Source: Paraburkholderia caffeinilytica
Lineage (GTDB): Bacteria > Pseudomonadota > Gammaproteobacteria > Burkholderiales > Burkholderiaceae
Direction: 5' to 3'
Assembly (NCBI RefSeq): GCF_003368325.1
Contig: NZ_CP031467.1
Coordinates: forward strand, 62,001-126,000
Length of the DNA: 64,000 nucleotides
The notes under the pieces are model-generated. The model had not been told where the DNA came from and searched no databases. It saw only the letters and a program-made list of their open reading frames with translations. Shown here piece after piece: positions 35,587 through 44,722 of this stretch; the first letter of the stretch is position 1; every line of letters begins with the position of its first letter. A program made the translations under genes and the position numbers.

Positions 35587-38500
35587 ATTTCGGTCAATGG
35601 ATGCAGAAGCACCGGCGCTCGCTGTTGTTCGTGATCGCGCTGCTGGCGATCGCCGGCGCACTGACCGCGTTTCGTCTGCCGATCTCGCTGTTCCCGAACG
35701 TCGCGTTTCCCCGCGCCGTCGTCTCGCTCGACGCGGGCGACCGCCCTGCCGAACAGATGGCCACGCTCGTCACGATGCCCGTCGAAGAAGCGTTGCGGCG
35801 CGTGCCGAACGTACGCGACGTCGAATCGACCACGAGCCGCGGATCGGCGGAAATCTCGATCAATTTCGACTGGGGCACTGACATGGCGCAAGCCACGTTG
35901 CAGGCCCAATCGGCCATCAGCGAGATTCTTGCGACGCTGCCGCAAGGCACCTCGATGCAGGTGCGGCGCATGGACCCGACCGTGTTCCCGGTGCTCGCGT
36001 ACAGCCTGACTTCGACGCAGCAGTCGCTATCGGCGCTGCACGATCTCGCACAGTTCCAGATGCGGCCGTTGCTGTCGTCCGTGGAAGGCGTGGCGCGTGT
36101 CGAAGTGACCGGTGGCGCGCAGGACGAACTGGAAGTCGCGATCGATCCGGCGCGCCTCGCCGCCTACAAGGTGTCGCTCGCGGATGTATCGAAAGCAATC
36201 GGCGCGAGCAACGTGCTGATGGCCACTGGCCGCATCGAGGATCACTACAAGCTGTACCTCGTGATTGCCAACACCACGATCACGCAACTCGACGAACTGC
36301 GCAACGTGGTGGTGTCGGCCAATGGCGCGACGCAAATCCGCCTCGGCGACATCGCGACGGTCCGCCAGGGCGTTGTGCCGCAATGGATGCGCGTCACCGC
36401 CGACGGCCAGGACGCCGTGCTGCTCAACGTCTATCAGCAGCCCGGCGCGAACAGCGTGGCGATGGCCAAAGCGATCCGTGCGAAGCTCGCCGATTTCCAG
36501 CATCAGATGCCGGCCGGCGTGCATCTCTCGAACTGGTACGACCAGAGCGAACTGGTGATCGCCTCCGCGAGCAGCGTGCGCGACGCGATCATGATCGGTG
36601 TAGTGCTGGCCGCGTTCACGCTGTTCGCCTTCCTGCGCAACTGGAAGATCACCGCGATCGCGGTCGCGCTGGTGCCGGTCGTGATGGCCGCGACGATCCT
36701 GCTGCTCGACGTGTTCGGCATGGGGTTCAACATCATGACGCTCGGCGGCATGGCGGCCGCGGTCGGCCTCGTGATCGACGATGCGATCGTGATGATCGAA
36801 CACATCGTGCGACGCATGCGCGAAGGCGGAGCGCACAAGTTCCACGGCCGCGTGATGGCGGCCGCGCTCGAATTCACGCGGCCGCTTGCCGGCTCGTCGG
36901 CGGCGACGCTGATCATTTTCGTGCCGCTCGCGTTTCTGTCGGGCGTGACGGGGGCATTCTTCAAGGCGCTCTCCGTGACGATGGCAAGCGCCCTGTTCAT
37001 TTCGTTTCTCGTCACGTGGCTTGCGGTGCCGATTCTGTGCGACCGCTGGCTGAAACCGGAGGACGCCGAGGAGCACAAGGAAACCCGCTTCGCTTCATGG
37101 ATGAACCGACGCTACGGCTTTCTGATCGAGCGCGTGACGGCCCGTCCGATTCTCGTGCTGCTCGGCTTGCTGCCACTGGTCGTGGTGGCCGCGTTCGCGT
37201 TCACGCGCGTGGGCAGCGGCTTCATGCCGGGCATGGACGAAGGCGGTTTCGTGCTCGACTACCACACCGAACCTGGCACATCCATCACGGAAACCGACCG
37301 GTTGATGAAGCAGGTCGAGGGCATCATCCGCGCGAATCCGAACGTTGCGACCTACTCGCGCCGCACCGGCGCCGGTCTCGGCGGCGACCTGAACGAGCCG
37401 AACAGGGGCGACTTCTTCGTGCGGCTGAAGTCGAGTGGCCGCGAGCCGATCGAAACGGTGATGGAAGAGATCCGCTCGAAAGTCGAGACGCAGGTACCGG
37501 GCGTGAATATCGAACTCGCGCAATTGATGGAAGACCTGATCGGCGACCTGACCGCGGTGCCACAGCCGGTGCAGATAAAAATCTATTCCGACGACCAGAA
37601 CACCCTCGACACCACCGCACGCAAGGTCGCCGCGCGGATCGGCACGATTCAGGGCGTGGTGGACGTGAACGACGGCATCAATCCCGCGGGCGACGCTCTC
37701 GAATTGCACATCCGGCCGGAGGCCGCCGCGGCCGAGGGCATGGACCCGCAGTCGATTGCACAGGCCGTCTCCGACATGGTGGAAGGCAACGTTGCGACGC
37801 AATTCCAGAGCGGGCCGAAGACGGTGGGCGTGCGCGTACGCGTGGCGGGCGCACTGAAGCTGACCGATACGCAACTGGGACTGTTACAGATTCGCGCACC
37901 GGACGGCCATCTGTTCGCACTGAATCGTGTTGCCGATCAGGTGACGGTGACCGGCCAGCCGGAAATCAGCCGCGACAATCTCAAACGGATGGTGGCCGTG
38001 ACGGCGCGAATCGACGGCCGCGATCTGGGCTCGACGATCGCGGACGTGCAGAAGGCGCTGAGTGACGGGAGCTTGTTGCCGACCGGCGTGTACTACGAAC
38101 TGGGCGGCCTGTACCAGCAACAGCAGATTGCTTTCAAGGGTTTGTTGAGTGTGTTCGGCGCTGCGATTGCGTTGGTGTTTGGATTGCTGCTGTTTCTGTA
38201 CGAGCGCTTTCGCGTTGCGCTGGCCGTGATGGCGATGCCGTTGCTGGCGGCGGGCGCGGTGTTTATCGGCTTGTGGATCACCGGCATCGAGCTGAACATC
38301 TCCGCGATGATGGGAATGACGATGATTATCGGCATCGTGACTGAGGTGGCGATTTTTTATGTATCGGAGTTGCAGGGGTTGATGCGTGATGAAGGCGTTG
38401 GATTTGAAGAGGCGCTGATCGCGGCTGGGCGGAATCGGTTGCGGCCGATTGCCATGACGACTATTGCGGCTATTTTGGCGCTTCTGCCGTTGGCTTTTGC

Positions 38501-38633
38501 CCTTGGGCAAGGGGCTGCTATGCAGCAGCCTTTGGCGGTTGCCATTATCTCTGGGTTGATTGTGCAGTTGCCGTTGGTGTTGTTGCTGTTGCCTGTGGTG
38601 TTGAAGTTGTTGATGAGGAAGGAGGTTATTTAA
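35583..38633 (+). CDS. RND-family efflux permease
   Basis: The inner-membrane pump of 1016 residues in the AcrB/HAE1-to-heavy-metal RND group. Twelve membrane spans are visible, with the first at residues 10-30 (LLFVIALLAIAGALTAF). Helix 4 carries MAAAVGLVIDDAIVMIEHI, the conserved region with acidic proton-relay residues. Two large periplasmic loops follow helices 1 and 7 (GSGFMPGMDEGGFVLDY starts the second). DD in helix 4 fits either multidrug or cation pumps. It ends the operon; a long inverted repeat begins 21 bp after its stop. Codon use in the last 500 bp is poorer in GC than the rest. Confidence 0.92.
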   Translation: MNFGQWMQKHRRSLLFVIALLAIAGALTAFRLPISLFPNVAFPRAVVSLDAGDRPAEQMATLVTMPVEEALRRVPNVRDVESTTSRGSAEISINFDWGTDMAQATLQAQSAISEILATLPQGTSMQVRRMDPTVFPVLAYSLTSTQQSLSALHDLAQFQMRPLLSSVEGVARVEVTGGAQDELEVAIDPARLAAYKVSLADVSKAIGASNVLMATGRIEDHYKLYLVIANTTITQLDELRNVVVSANGATQIRLGDIATVRQGVVPQWMRVTADGQDAVLLNVYQQPGANSVAMAKAIRAKLADFQHQMPAGVHLSNWYDQSELVIASASSVRDAIMIGVVLAAFTLFAFLRNWKITAIAVALVPVVMAATILLLDVFGMGFNIMTLGGMAAAVGLVIDDAIVMIEHIVRRMREGGAHKFHGRVMAAALEFTRPLAGSSAATLIIFVPLAFLSGVTGAFFKALSVTMASALFISFLVTWLAVPILCDRWLKPEDAEEHKETRFASWMNRRYGFLIERVTARPILVLLGLLPLVVVAAFAFTRVGSGFMPGMDEGGFVLDYHTEPGTSITETDRLMKQVEGIIRANPNVATYSRRTGAGLGGDLNEPNRGDFFVRLKSSGREPIETVMEEIRSKVETQVPGVNIELAQLMEDLIGDLTAVPQPVQIKIYSDDQNTLDTTARKVAARIGTIQGVVDVNDGINPAGDALELHIRPEAAAAEGMDPQSIAQAVSDMVEGNVATQFQSGPKTVGVRVRVAGALKLTDTQLGLLQIRAPDGHLFALNRVADQVTVTGQPEISRDNLKRMVAVTARIDGRDLGSTIADVQKALSDGSLLPTGVYYELGGLYQQQQIAFKGLLSVFGAAIALVFGLLLFLYERFRVALAVMAMPLLAAGAVFIGLWITGIELNISAMMGMTMIIGIVTEVAIFYVSELQGLMRDEGVGFEEALIAAGRNRLRPIAMTTIAAILALLPLAFALGQGAAMQQPLAVAIISGLIVQLPLVLLLLPVVLKLLMRKEVI

Positions 38634-38654
38634 TATGGGTTTTTTCCATTTGTA

Positions 38655-38978
38655 GGGGTTTGTTTTTTTTGCCTTCGCGGCGCTTTTCTGTATGTATGCC
38701 TGCGGTGTTGGGCTTTGCTTGAATTGATTGCCTGCTCGGCGCGTTCTTGTCTGTGCGCTTACGGCGTTGGCCTTTCCTTGTATTGCTAGTGGTCTATTAG
38801 CGTTCGCCCCTGTGCGGGGCAGGCACCTACTTTTCTTTGCCGGCTGCAAAGAAAAGTAGGCAAAAGAAAGCAGCTCACACCACGCCTGCTAAGTGGGCAC
38901 CGTAGCTCGCACAGGGTAGTGGTGCATCTGGAATCCGTGCCCTCGCACCTTCACGCGCTTGTGACAAGGGACTCATCA
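38655..38978. repeat. Left arm of a long inverted repeat
   Basis: This arm pairs with 39273-39591. The core at 38787-38826 (starting TAGTGGTCTATTAGCG) is identical over 40 bases to the complement of 39423-39462. The rest is similar with many mismatches, including a short inner hairpin (TACTTTTCTTTG-CCGGCTG-CAAAGAAAAGTA at 38829-38859). The arm has lower GC than the genes. I recall sequences like this as a frequent intergenic element of Paraburkholderia genomes. No frame within it looks coding. Confidence 0.85.
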
Positions 38979-39272
38979 GCTCCCACTCCGCACTGCGTGC
39001 GTCGCGGACGGGTCTGCATGGGAAACCAGCGGCTTCGTTTAAGTGCTGTGGGAGCCATCGGCTTTGCCTCGGCGACACGCCCCCGTGCTCACCCGCCGCC
39101 CCACTTCGACGATATGTCGGTGTACTGCAAATCCGGATCACAGTTGCAGTTGCAATCACAATCGCGACGGTGGCGGTGCAATGACGAGCCACGATCCGGT
39201 GGCGAGACGTGAGCGCCAAAACGTAGCGGGTGGTTTTAAGAAGTACTCTTCGGCGCGCGCAGCGCCGCCGGA
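38979..39272. other. Spacer between the repeat arms, no gene seen
   Basis: About 295 bases between the two arms. I see no open frame with a ribosome-binding site or family motif, and no transposase remnant. Short simple features only, such as a run of CAGTTGCAGTTGCAATCACAA at 39141. Confidence 0.6.
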
Positions 39273-39591
39273 AGTATGACGCCCTTGTCACACGCACAGG
39301 CAGGTGCACGAACACAGATTCCAGATGCATCACTACCCGCTGCGTGCTGCGGGACCCGCTTAGCAGGAGTGGTGTGAGCCGCTTTCTTTGCTTATCTTTC
39401 TTTGCGGCGGCAAAGAAAGTAAGTGCCTGCCCCGCACAGGGGCGAACGCTAATAGACCACTACCAAATCAAGGAAAGCCCAACGCCGCAGGCACAAGGAC
39501 AAGAAGCACAAAACAGACAAGCAGATCAAGAAAAACCCAACACCGCAGGCAAACAAACAAAAAGCGCCGCGAAGGCAAAAAAAATCACCCC
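39273..39591. repeat. Right arm of the long inverted repeat
   Basis: The reverse complement of this stretch follows the left arm from GTGACAAGGG inward to the outer end near the hpnK stop. It also contains a small hairpin (CTTTCTTTG-CGGCGG-CAAAGAAAG at 39399-39420). The outer end touches the 3' end of hpnK, which lies at 39585. Confidence 0.85.
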
Positions 39592-40409
39592 TTCAACACA
39601 TCCCCAAACCCGCCCACCCGGGCACCCAAACCCCGAATCGCCTCAGCGACCCTAGGCGACAAGAGCGCCTGCAACTCCTCGACATGCCGATAATCCCGCA
39701 TCCCATCGCTCAAAACCCGATCGCCGGCGAAGGCCGGATGACAATAAATCTCCCCCACCCCTCGGGGCAAATCGGCAAGCGCGGCAAGCCACGCCGCCTC
39801 ATCCATCCGGCCACTCTTAGCAATCCCAACGACATAATCGTTGTGCACGATCCCAGCCCGATCCAAGCGCGCCCGCACCCGTGAAATCCACGGCCGCAGC
39901 CAGACCGGCGTGCCAACCTCGAACGGCAGACGCATCGCCCGCATCCCGTACTCGCGGCCGATCTCCAGAATCAACCCAAGCACCGTCGGATGCAAATGAA
40001 AATGCTTGTGCGTATTGACGTGATCGAGCGTCAACCCCGTCCTCGCAAAAGCCTCAAACTGCGCGCGAATCTCTCGCGCCAGCTGTTTGCGAACGTGCGG
40101 CAAAAAGAAAAACCGCACCCCGTCCCGCACCATGTTGTCACCAAAGCGGCCGTGCTCGTCGAGCAAGGCGGAAATCCCCGCGCGCGGCGTGACCGCGTCG
40201 CCGTCGGCCAGCACCAGATGCAGACCGACCCGCAACCCCGGGAGCGCGCGCGCACGCGCCACCGCATCGGCCGCGGCAGGCGCGCCGACCATCAGGCTCG
40301 CGGCCGTCAACACGCCGTGCCGATGCGCCTGCTCGACCGCCAGATTCACGCGTGAATGCAGGCCAAAATCGTCGGCAGTGACAATCAGACCGCGTGGCTC
40401 AACCGCCAT
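39585..40409 (-). CDS. hpnK: Hopanoid biosynthesis protein HpnK (YdjC-family deacetylase)
   Basis: A YdjC/ChbG-like carbohydrate deacetylase of 274 residues. Metal-binding motifs are visible: TADDFG near residue 11, and the paired histidines in DHVNTHKHFHLHP at about 125. In Burkholderia hopanoid synthesis HpnK removes the acetyl group from N-acetylglucosaminyl-bacteriohopanetetrol. The start ATG 40409 lies 11 bases inside the end of the glycosyltransferase gene; ATG 40427 is an alternative. Its C-terminal end meets the inverted repeat. Confidence 0.87.
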   Translation of the reverse strand: MAVEPRGLIVTADDFGLHSRVNLAVEQAHRHGVLTAASLMVGAPAAADAVARARALPGLRVGLHLVLADGDAVTPRAGISALLDEHGRFGDNMVRDGVRFFFLPHVRKQLAREIRAQFEAFARTGLTLDHVNTHKHFHLHPTVLGLILEIGREYGMRAMRLPFEVGTPVWLRPWISRVRARLDRAGIVHNDYVVGIAKSGRMDEAAWLAALADLPRGVGEIYCHPAFAGDRVLSDGMRDYRHVEELQALLSPRVAEAIRGLGARVGGFGDVLKG

Positions 40410-41724
40410 CCGAAGTCTCCATGACATCCATCACGGCCAACCGCGCAGCGTGCGTCGTGGATGCGGAAGCCTCGACCGGCACGCGTGCGCCACGCCACAC
40501 CACATGCGAGCCGAACGCGCCAGCGAGCCATTGCAATGCCAGCAAAGTGTCGCGCAACGGCACGAGCGGCAAGTCGCGCCAGAACGTGCGTTCGTGACGC
40601 GCGGAACGCAGATGCAGCAGCATGCGCGCGGCAAAACCCGCCGCCGTGCTGGCGCCGCTCGCCAGCGCCACCCACAGGTGCTCGCCACCGGACGGCCCGT
40701 TCAGGAGAGCGCCGGTAAGCCACGCGCCGGCGATGAGCCACGGCGTCGGAAACGTGATGAACAGAAATGCAAAGCCAAGCGGGTTCACCGAGCGGATCGT
40801 GCGCAGCCAGCGCGTCTCGCGCTGCCACAACGCGAAGAAAGTCGGCTCGATGACATCCGTGGCCACCATCACGCGCGACAGCACCGTGCTGAGCCCGAGC
40901 GCGCGCACGTGCTCGGCGAGCCAGTAGTCGTCCGCGAGACAGTTTTTCAGCGCGTCAAAACCGCCGATGCGCTCGAGCGTCGCGCGGCGCAAGGCAAGCG
41001 TCGCGCCAAAACCAAAGCGGCGCGACCCGGCCGCATGCGCGACCCGCACCGACGGCGCGAACCACTCGTTGATGAATAGGGCACCGACCCGCGGCCAGAA
41101 ACCGCCGACGCCTTGCGCCACGTAGAGACAGGTCACCACCCCCACGCGCGGATCGGCGAGCGGCGCCGCCACGGTGTCGAGATAGTCGGCTTCGACGGCG
41201 ATGTCGCTGTCCGCAATCACGATCACGTCATGGCGCGCCCGCTCCGCCATGTTGATCAGATTGCTGACCTTGAGATTGCTGCCGTGCACGCGCGTGTCGA
41301 TCGCCAGCTCGATGTCGTGCATCGGGTAAGCGGCCTGCAAACGGCGCACCACGGCGATGGCGGGATCGTCCGGCGAAGAGACACCTAGTACGAGCTGGAA
41401 ATGCCCGTGGCGCTGGTCGCAGAAAGTTCTGAGATTCTCGTAGAGACGCGGCTCGGCGCCGCACAGTGGCTTAAGCACGCTGACGCCGACATGCGTGAAA
41501 GGGGCCAGCGGATCCGAAGCCCTGGCGGCAGCACTCGCGGAGGTTGAAGCGGCCGAAGCGGTCGAAGCACTCGCAGCGGCCGACGCGCTAGCGGCCCGCC
41601 CGCGCCCCCCGCGGCGCACCGCGAAGAACGGCATCGCGACTGCTGCCAGCATCGCATAGAGCGAAGCCGAGACGCAGCCGGATAACAGTATCCATTGGCA
41701 TGCTGTCAATGCGTGCGCCGCCAT
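40399..41724 (-). CDS. HpnI-type hopanoid glycosyltransferase, first copy
   Basis: A family-2 glycosyltransferase of 441 residues anchored in the membrane. An N-terminal span is followed by an odd low-complexity Ala/Ser/Thr stretch at about residues 44-68 (ASAAASASTASAAST), then the catalytic domain (VSVLKPLCGAEPRL, NLKVSNLINM, IADSDIAVEADYL, QRETRWLRTIR) and C-terminal spans. HpnI adds N-acetylglucosamine to bacteriohopanetetrol. A second HpnI-like gene is at 45826 next to hpnJ, so which copy makes the hopanoid is open. This one is coupled to hpnK. Confidence 0.78.
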   Translation of the reverse strand: MAAHALTACQWILLSGCVSASLYAMLAAVAMPFFAVRRGGRGRAASASAAASASTASAASTSASAAARASDPLAPFTHVGVSVLKPLCGAEPRLYENLRTFCDQRHGHFQLVLGVSSPDDPAIAVVRRLQAAYPMHDIELAIDTRVHGSNLKVSNLINMAERARHDVIVIADSDIAVEADYLDTVAAPLADPRVGVVTCLYVAQGVGGFWPRVGALFINEWFAPSVRVAHAAGSRRFGFGATLALRRATLERIGGFDALKNCLADDYWLAEHVRALGLSTVLSRVMVATDVIEPTFFALWQRETRWLRTIRSVNPLGFAFLFITFPTPWLIAGAWLTGALLNGPSGGEHLWVALASGASTAAGFAARMLLHLRSARHERTFWRDLPLVPLRDTLLALQWLAGAFGSHVVWRGARVPVEASASTTHAARLAVMDVMETSDGG

Positions 41725-41736
41725 CGTCTGTTGCCG

Positions 41737-42078
41737 TCAGTGCCCGGCCAGCACGAACGGTTTGCCGGTAAAGCGTAGATGAAGAACGACGAACCAGCGT
41801 CGCGGACAGTCCGCCCCGATCAGCACGGGCCGGTCGGCCGACGTGGCGTACTGGCCTTGAATGGCGAGCTCGAAAGCAGTCTGCGCGAAATGGCGCATCA
41901 CGATGACGCCGCTCACGATCAGCGCAAGAGCAAGCGCCTGAAACCCCGTGGAACTGAAAACCTGTTGCGGAACACGCAGAACCAGCAGTGCCAGCAGGGC
42001 GAGCGCTTCGGTACCCATGGCCGTGAGCGAAGCCGCCATCAGGTGGGCGCGCAGCATGTCGGTGGTGACTGGCTTCAT
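41737..42078 (-). CDS. Small membrane protein of unknown function
   Basis: A 113-residue protein with two hydrophobic segments (residues about 11-34, TEALALLALLVLRV, and 42-62, FQALALALIVSGVIVM). The C-terminal half is soluble with a Cys and several Arg (IGADCPRRWFVVLHLRF). It lies 12 bp before the HpnI-like gene on the same strand, suggesting cotranscription and a membrane-lipid link. I do not recognise the family. Start ATG 42078 is used because the upstream frame looks non-coding. Confidence 0.6.
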   Translation of the reverse strand: MKPVTTDMLRAHLMAASLTAMGTEALALLALLVLRVPQQVFSSTGFQALALALIVSGVIVMRHFAQTAFELAIQGQYATSADRPVLIGADCPRRWFVVLHLRFTGKPFVLAGH

Positions 42079-42352
42079 GGCGTGGTCTCGTGACCGGAAG
42101 GAACGCACGGCATCATGCAGTGGCGCAATTCGCCGGTACAAGGGCTGGCACAAGGACAAGGGCTGGCAAAGGAACTGCCAAACGGGCTGCCAAAAGGCGG
42201 ACTGCCAAACGGCGCCGACAGAAGCGCCAGCCATACATTCCGTCGATGTGCTTACGAGTAAGTTGCGATGATCTGACAACATGACGTAGTTTCGCGCGCT
42301 CACGTCGGCCACGCGACAGTAACCTGCTGAGGGGCGATAGTAGCGATTCAAG
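42079..42352. other. Divergent promoter region, left part, with short repeats
   Basis: The gap between the small membrane protein and the response regulator is 422 bp. This part holds imperfect short direct repeats (AAGGGCTGGCA near 42140 and 42160; ACTGCCAAACGG near 42176 and 42200). I see no gene here. Confidence 0.6.
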
Positions 42353-42369
42353 CTGAAGGAAACCTTAAG
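42353..42369. promoter_or_regulatory. PmrA-like box before the second two-component system
   Basis: CTGAAG-GAAAC-CTTAAG; on the minus strand it reads CTTAAG-N5-CTTCAG, an 11-of-12 match to the PmrA box CTTAAG-N5-CTTAAG. It lies 132 bp before the response regulator ATG. A 20-base stretch containing it is identical to the site before hpnJ. It may serve the regulator gene and the divergent membrane-protein/HpnI/HpnK group. Confidence 0.65.
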
Positions 42370-42500
42370 AAAGAAAGAGGTATAAAGCGTCCAATGAGCA
42401 TGATAGCTAAACTTCGGGTGGCTGACTCGGCGCGTGCTTAAAAACTGTCGCCACCATGCAATGCCACTATGCATTAAACATCGAACGGAACCTCTCCCCC

Positions 42501-43160
42501 ATGCGCGTACTCCTCGTAGAAGACGACGACCTGATCGGCTGCGGCATCGAAGCGGGACTGCGTCAGGCCGGTTTCACGGTCGATTGGGCCCGCGACGGTC
42601 ACAAGGCCAGTCTTGCTCTCGACACGACCGCCTATGCACTGGTCCTGCTCGATCTCGGCTTGCCGAGGATATCGGGCATGGAACTGCTGAGGCGGCTGCG
42701 CGAAGCCGGCAAGGACGTGCCGGTGCTCGTGCTGACCGCCAAGGGCACGGTGGTGGATCGCGTCGGCGGCCTCGAAGCCGGCGCCGACGACTACCTCGGC
42801 AAGCCCTTCGACCTGACCGAGCTGATCGCCCGTTGCCGGGCCCTGCTGCGCCGCGCGCAAGGGCGCAGCGTCGAGGTGATCCGCTATCAGGATCTCACGG
42901 TCAATCCCGCCGCGCAAACCGTCGAAGTCGGCAATACCCGCGTGTCCCTCACCTCGCGCGAATGGGCGATCCTGATGCAGTTGCTGACCAATCAGGGCAT
43001 TCCCCAGTCGCGCTCGCGCCTCGAAGAGAGCTTGTATGGATGGCAGGAAGAAATCGAAAGCAATGCGATCGAGGTCCATGTGTCCAACCTGCGCAAAAAG
43101 CTCGGCGCCAAGCTGATCCGAACGGTGCGAAATATCGGCTACGTGGTGGAGAAAGCCTGA
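42501..43160 (+). CDS. OmpR-family response regulator (PmrA-like)
   Basis: A 219-residue regulator. Receiver motifs are LVEDDDLIGCG, the phosphoacceptor Asp in LVLLDLGLPRISG and the lysine in GKPFDLTELIARC. The winged-helix domain has TSREWAILMQLL and SNAIEVHVSNLRKKLG. It is followed by its kinase with a one-base overlap. A PmrA-like box lies upstream and another before hpnJ, so a regulon covering itself and hopanoid genes is likely. Polymyxin or acid-stress control, as for PmrA, is inferred from similarity only. Confidence 0.9.
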   Translation: MRVLLVEDDDLIGCGIEAGLRQAGFTVDWARDGHKASLALDTTAYALVLLDLGLPRISGMELLRRLREAGKDVPVLVLTAKGTVVDRVGGLEAGADDYLGKPFDLTELIARCRALLRRAQGRSVEVIRYQDLTVNPAAQTVEVGNTRVSLTSREWAILMQLLTNQGIPQSRSRLEESLYGWQEEIESNAIEVHVSNLRKKLGAKLIRTVRNIGYVVEKA

Positions 43161-44563
43161 TGCCGGCATCGATCCGCCACCGTCTGGTGATGCTGGTCCT
43201 GACCAGCATCGCGCTGATCTGGGGCGTCGCGCTGCTATCGAGCTATCGGCAGGCCACCCGCGAAGTCGGCGAATGGGAAGAGGCACGCCTCGCGGAACTC
43301 GCGCAAATCCTCGCGCTGCTCGACCAGCGCAATCTGACCACCCTGGCCAACGCGCGCATCGACGTGCGCGAAGAAGAGAAAGGCGGCGAACCCGGCGCGA
43401 ACAACAGCGACGACGACGATTCCCTGCCACGCGACGCACTATTCCAGGTGCGCGGCGCGAACGGCGACGTGCTGGCGGGCAGCCCGCAATTGCGCGCGCT
43501 ACACGCGTGGGACCTACCCGTGCCGCCCGCCAGCGGGGCGCAGAACGTGACGCTGGGCGGTCAGATGTGGCACACGTTCACCTTGCGCGACACAGCGCTC
43601 GGCCACACGGTGCGCGTGTTCGAGCCGGCCAACACGCGCAGCGACCTGGTGAGCGGCGTCGCGAGCCGGATCGCCCGCCCCACGCTGCTCGCGCTGCCGG
43701 TGCTGGCGCTGCTGGTGTGGTTCAGCATCGGCTGGAGCCTGGCGCCGCTCAAGGTCCTCTCCGGCGCGATCCGGGCGCGTGACATCAACCGGCTGGAACC
43801 GGTCGACATCGGCCGGGCGCCGACGGAGGTGCGGCCGCTCGTCGACGCGATCAATCTGGTGCTGTCGCGCTTGCAGCACTCCATCGAACGGGAGCGCGCG
43901 TTTACCGCCGACGCCGCCCATGAACTGAAGACGCCGCTTGCCGCCATCAAGGTACAGGCGCAGGTCGCCCTGGCCGAGTCGGACACGGTGTTGCAGCGGC
44001 TGGCGATGGAACGCGTGGTGCAAGGCGTCGATCGCAGCGCGCGGCTCGCGGAGCAGTTGCTGCTGCTCGCGCGTCTGGACGCGCACGAAAAACTCTCCTC
44101 GGCGCCGCTCAGACCCGCCGCGGTGGCGAAGGACGCGCTGCTTGCCAACGAGCGCAACGCGCAGCAGAAGAACATCAGCGTGACGCTCACCGGCGACATG
44201 CGCGCGGAGATCAATGCGGAGCCCGTGCTGATCGGCATTCTGCTCGACAACCTGCTCGACAACGCCATCAAATATGGACATCCGGGCGGCTGCATCGAAG
44301 TGGCGGTGATGTACGCAGTTGGCCGCGTGCAACTCACCGTGCGCGACGACGGCCCGGGCGTCGCGCCCAGCGATCTCGCGCGCCTCACGAACCGGTTTTT
44401 CCGCGCGACCGGCAATCAGGCCACCGGCAGCGGGCTGGGCCTCTCGATCGTCGCGCGGATCGCCGAGCATTTCGGTGCAAACCTGCATCTCGGCGCGGGT
44501 ATCGGCGAGCGCGGGCTGGCGGTGGAAGTGTCGTTTCCCGCCTATGCGGGCGCGGAAGACTGA
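43160..44563 (+). CDS. OmpR-family sensor histidine kinase (PmrB-like)
   Basis: A membrane kinase of 467 residues. Helix 1 is at about residues 10-28 (MLVLTSIALIWGVALLS) and helix 2 at about 170-190 (LLALPVLALLVWFSIGW). The periplasmic part carries an acidic cluster (REEEKGG, then SDDDDS) at about 73-92, a feature suited to binding metal or cationic compounds. Cytoplasmic motifs are AHELKTPLAAIKVQ, NLLDNAIKYG, DDGPGV and GSGLGLSIVARI. It starts at ATG 43160, overlapping the regulator stop by one base. The acidic loop recalls iron-binding loops of PmrB; this is a comparison, not proof. Confidence 0.9.
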   Translation: MPASIRHRLVMLVLTSIALIWGVALLSSYRQATREVGEWEEARLAELAQILALLDQRNLTTLANARIDVREEEKGGEPGANNSDDDDSLPRDALFQVRGANGDVLAGSPQLRALHAWDLPVPPASGAQNVTLGGQMWHTFTLRDTALGHTVRVFEPANTRSDLVSGVASRIARPTLLALPVLALLVWFSIGWSLAPLKVLSGAIRARDINRLEPVDIGRAPTEVRPLVDAINLVLSRLQHSIERERAFTADAAHELKTPLAAIKVQAQVALAESDTVLQRLAMERVVQGVDRSARLAEQLLLLARLDAHEKLSSAPLRPAAVAKDALLANERNAQQKNISVTLTGDMRAEINAEPVLIGILLDNLLDNAIKYGHPGGCIEVAVMYAVGRVQLTVRDDGPGVAPSDLARLTNRFFRATGNQATGSGLGLSIVARIAEHFGANLHLGAGIGERGLAVEVSFPAYAGAED

Positions 44564-44598
44564 AGGGGTGCCGGGAAGGCGCAGTTGAGGGGGGCGGT

Positions 44599-44682
44599 GA
44601 GGCGGCCGCGAAGGCCGTAGACCAATCTGTCCACGAGGTGGCCGCAAAGGCCATAGATCAATCTGTCGACGAGGTGGCCGCC
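44599..44682. repeat. 36-bp tandem repeat after the kinase gene
   Basis: Two copies of a 36-base unit (44599-44634 and 44635-44670) plus 12 bases of a third, starting GAGGTGGCCGC. In the plus frame the units would read AAAKAVDQSVHEV and AAKAIDQSVDEV, a helix-like pattern, but I find no start codon with a ribosome-binding site. It may be the remnant of a small coding sequence. Confidence 0.85.
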
Positions 44683-44722
44683 GCCAGTCCGTCGGATAAG
44701 GGAAACATTCCCTTCGGCCGCA

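Noticed and set aside
36027..37076. 349-codon minus-strand frame opposite the RND permease
   Set aside because: Composition is His/Arg/Asp-rich as in antisense shadows; no known motif.
36383..38065. Long plus-strand frame of 560 codons inside the RND permease gene
   Set aside because: It is a +2 shadow of the permease, Arg-rich and without motifs; the permease frame has all family signatures.
38641..39600. Insertion sequence with transposase in the inverted repeat region
   Set aside because: No frame shows a DDE or HUH transposase motif and the spacer is too short.
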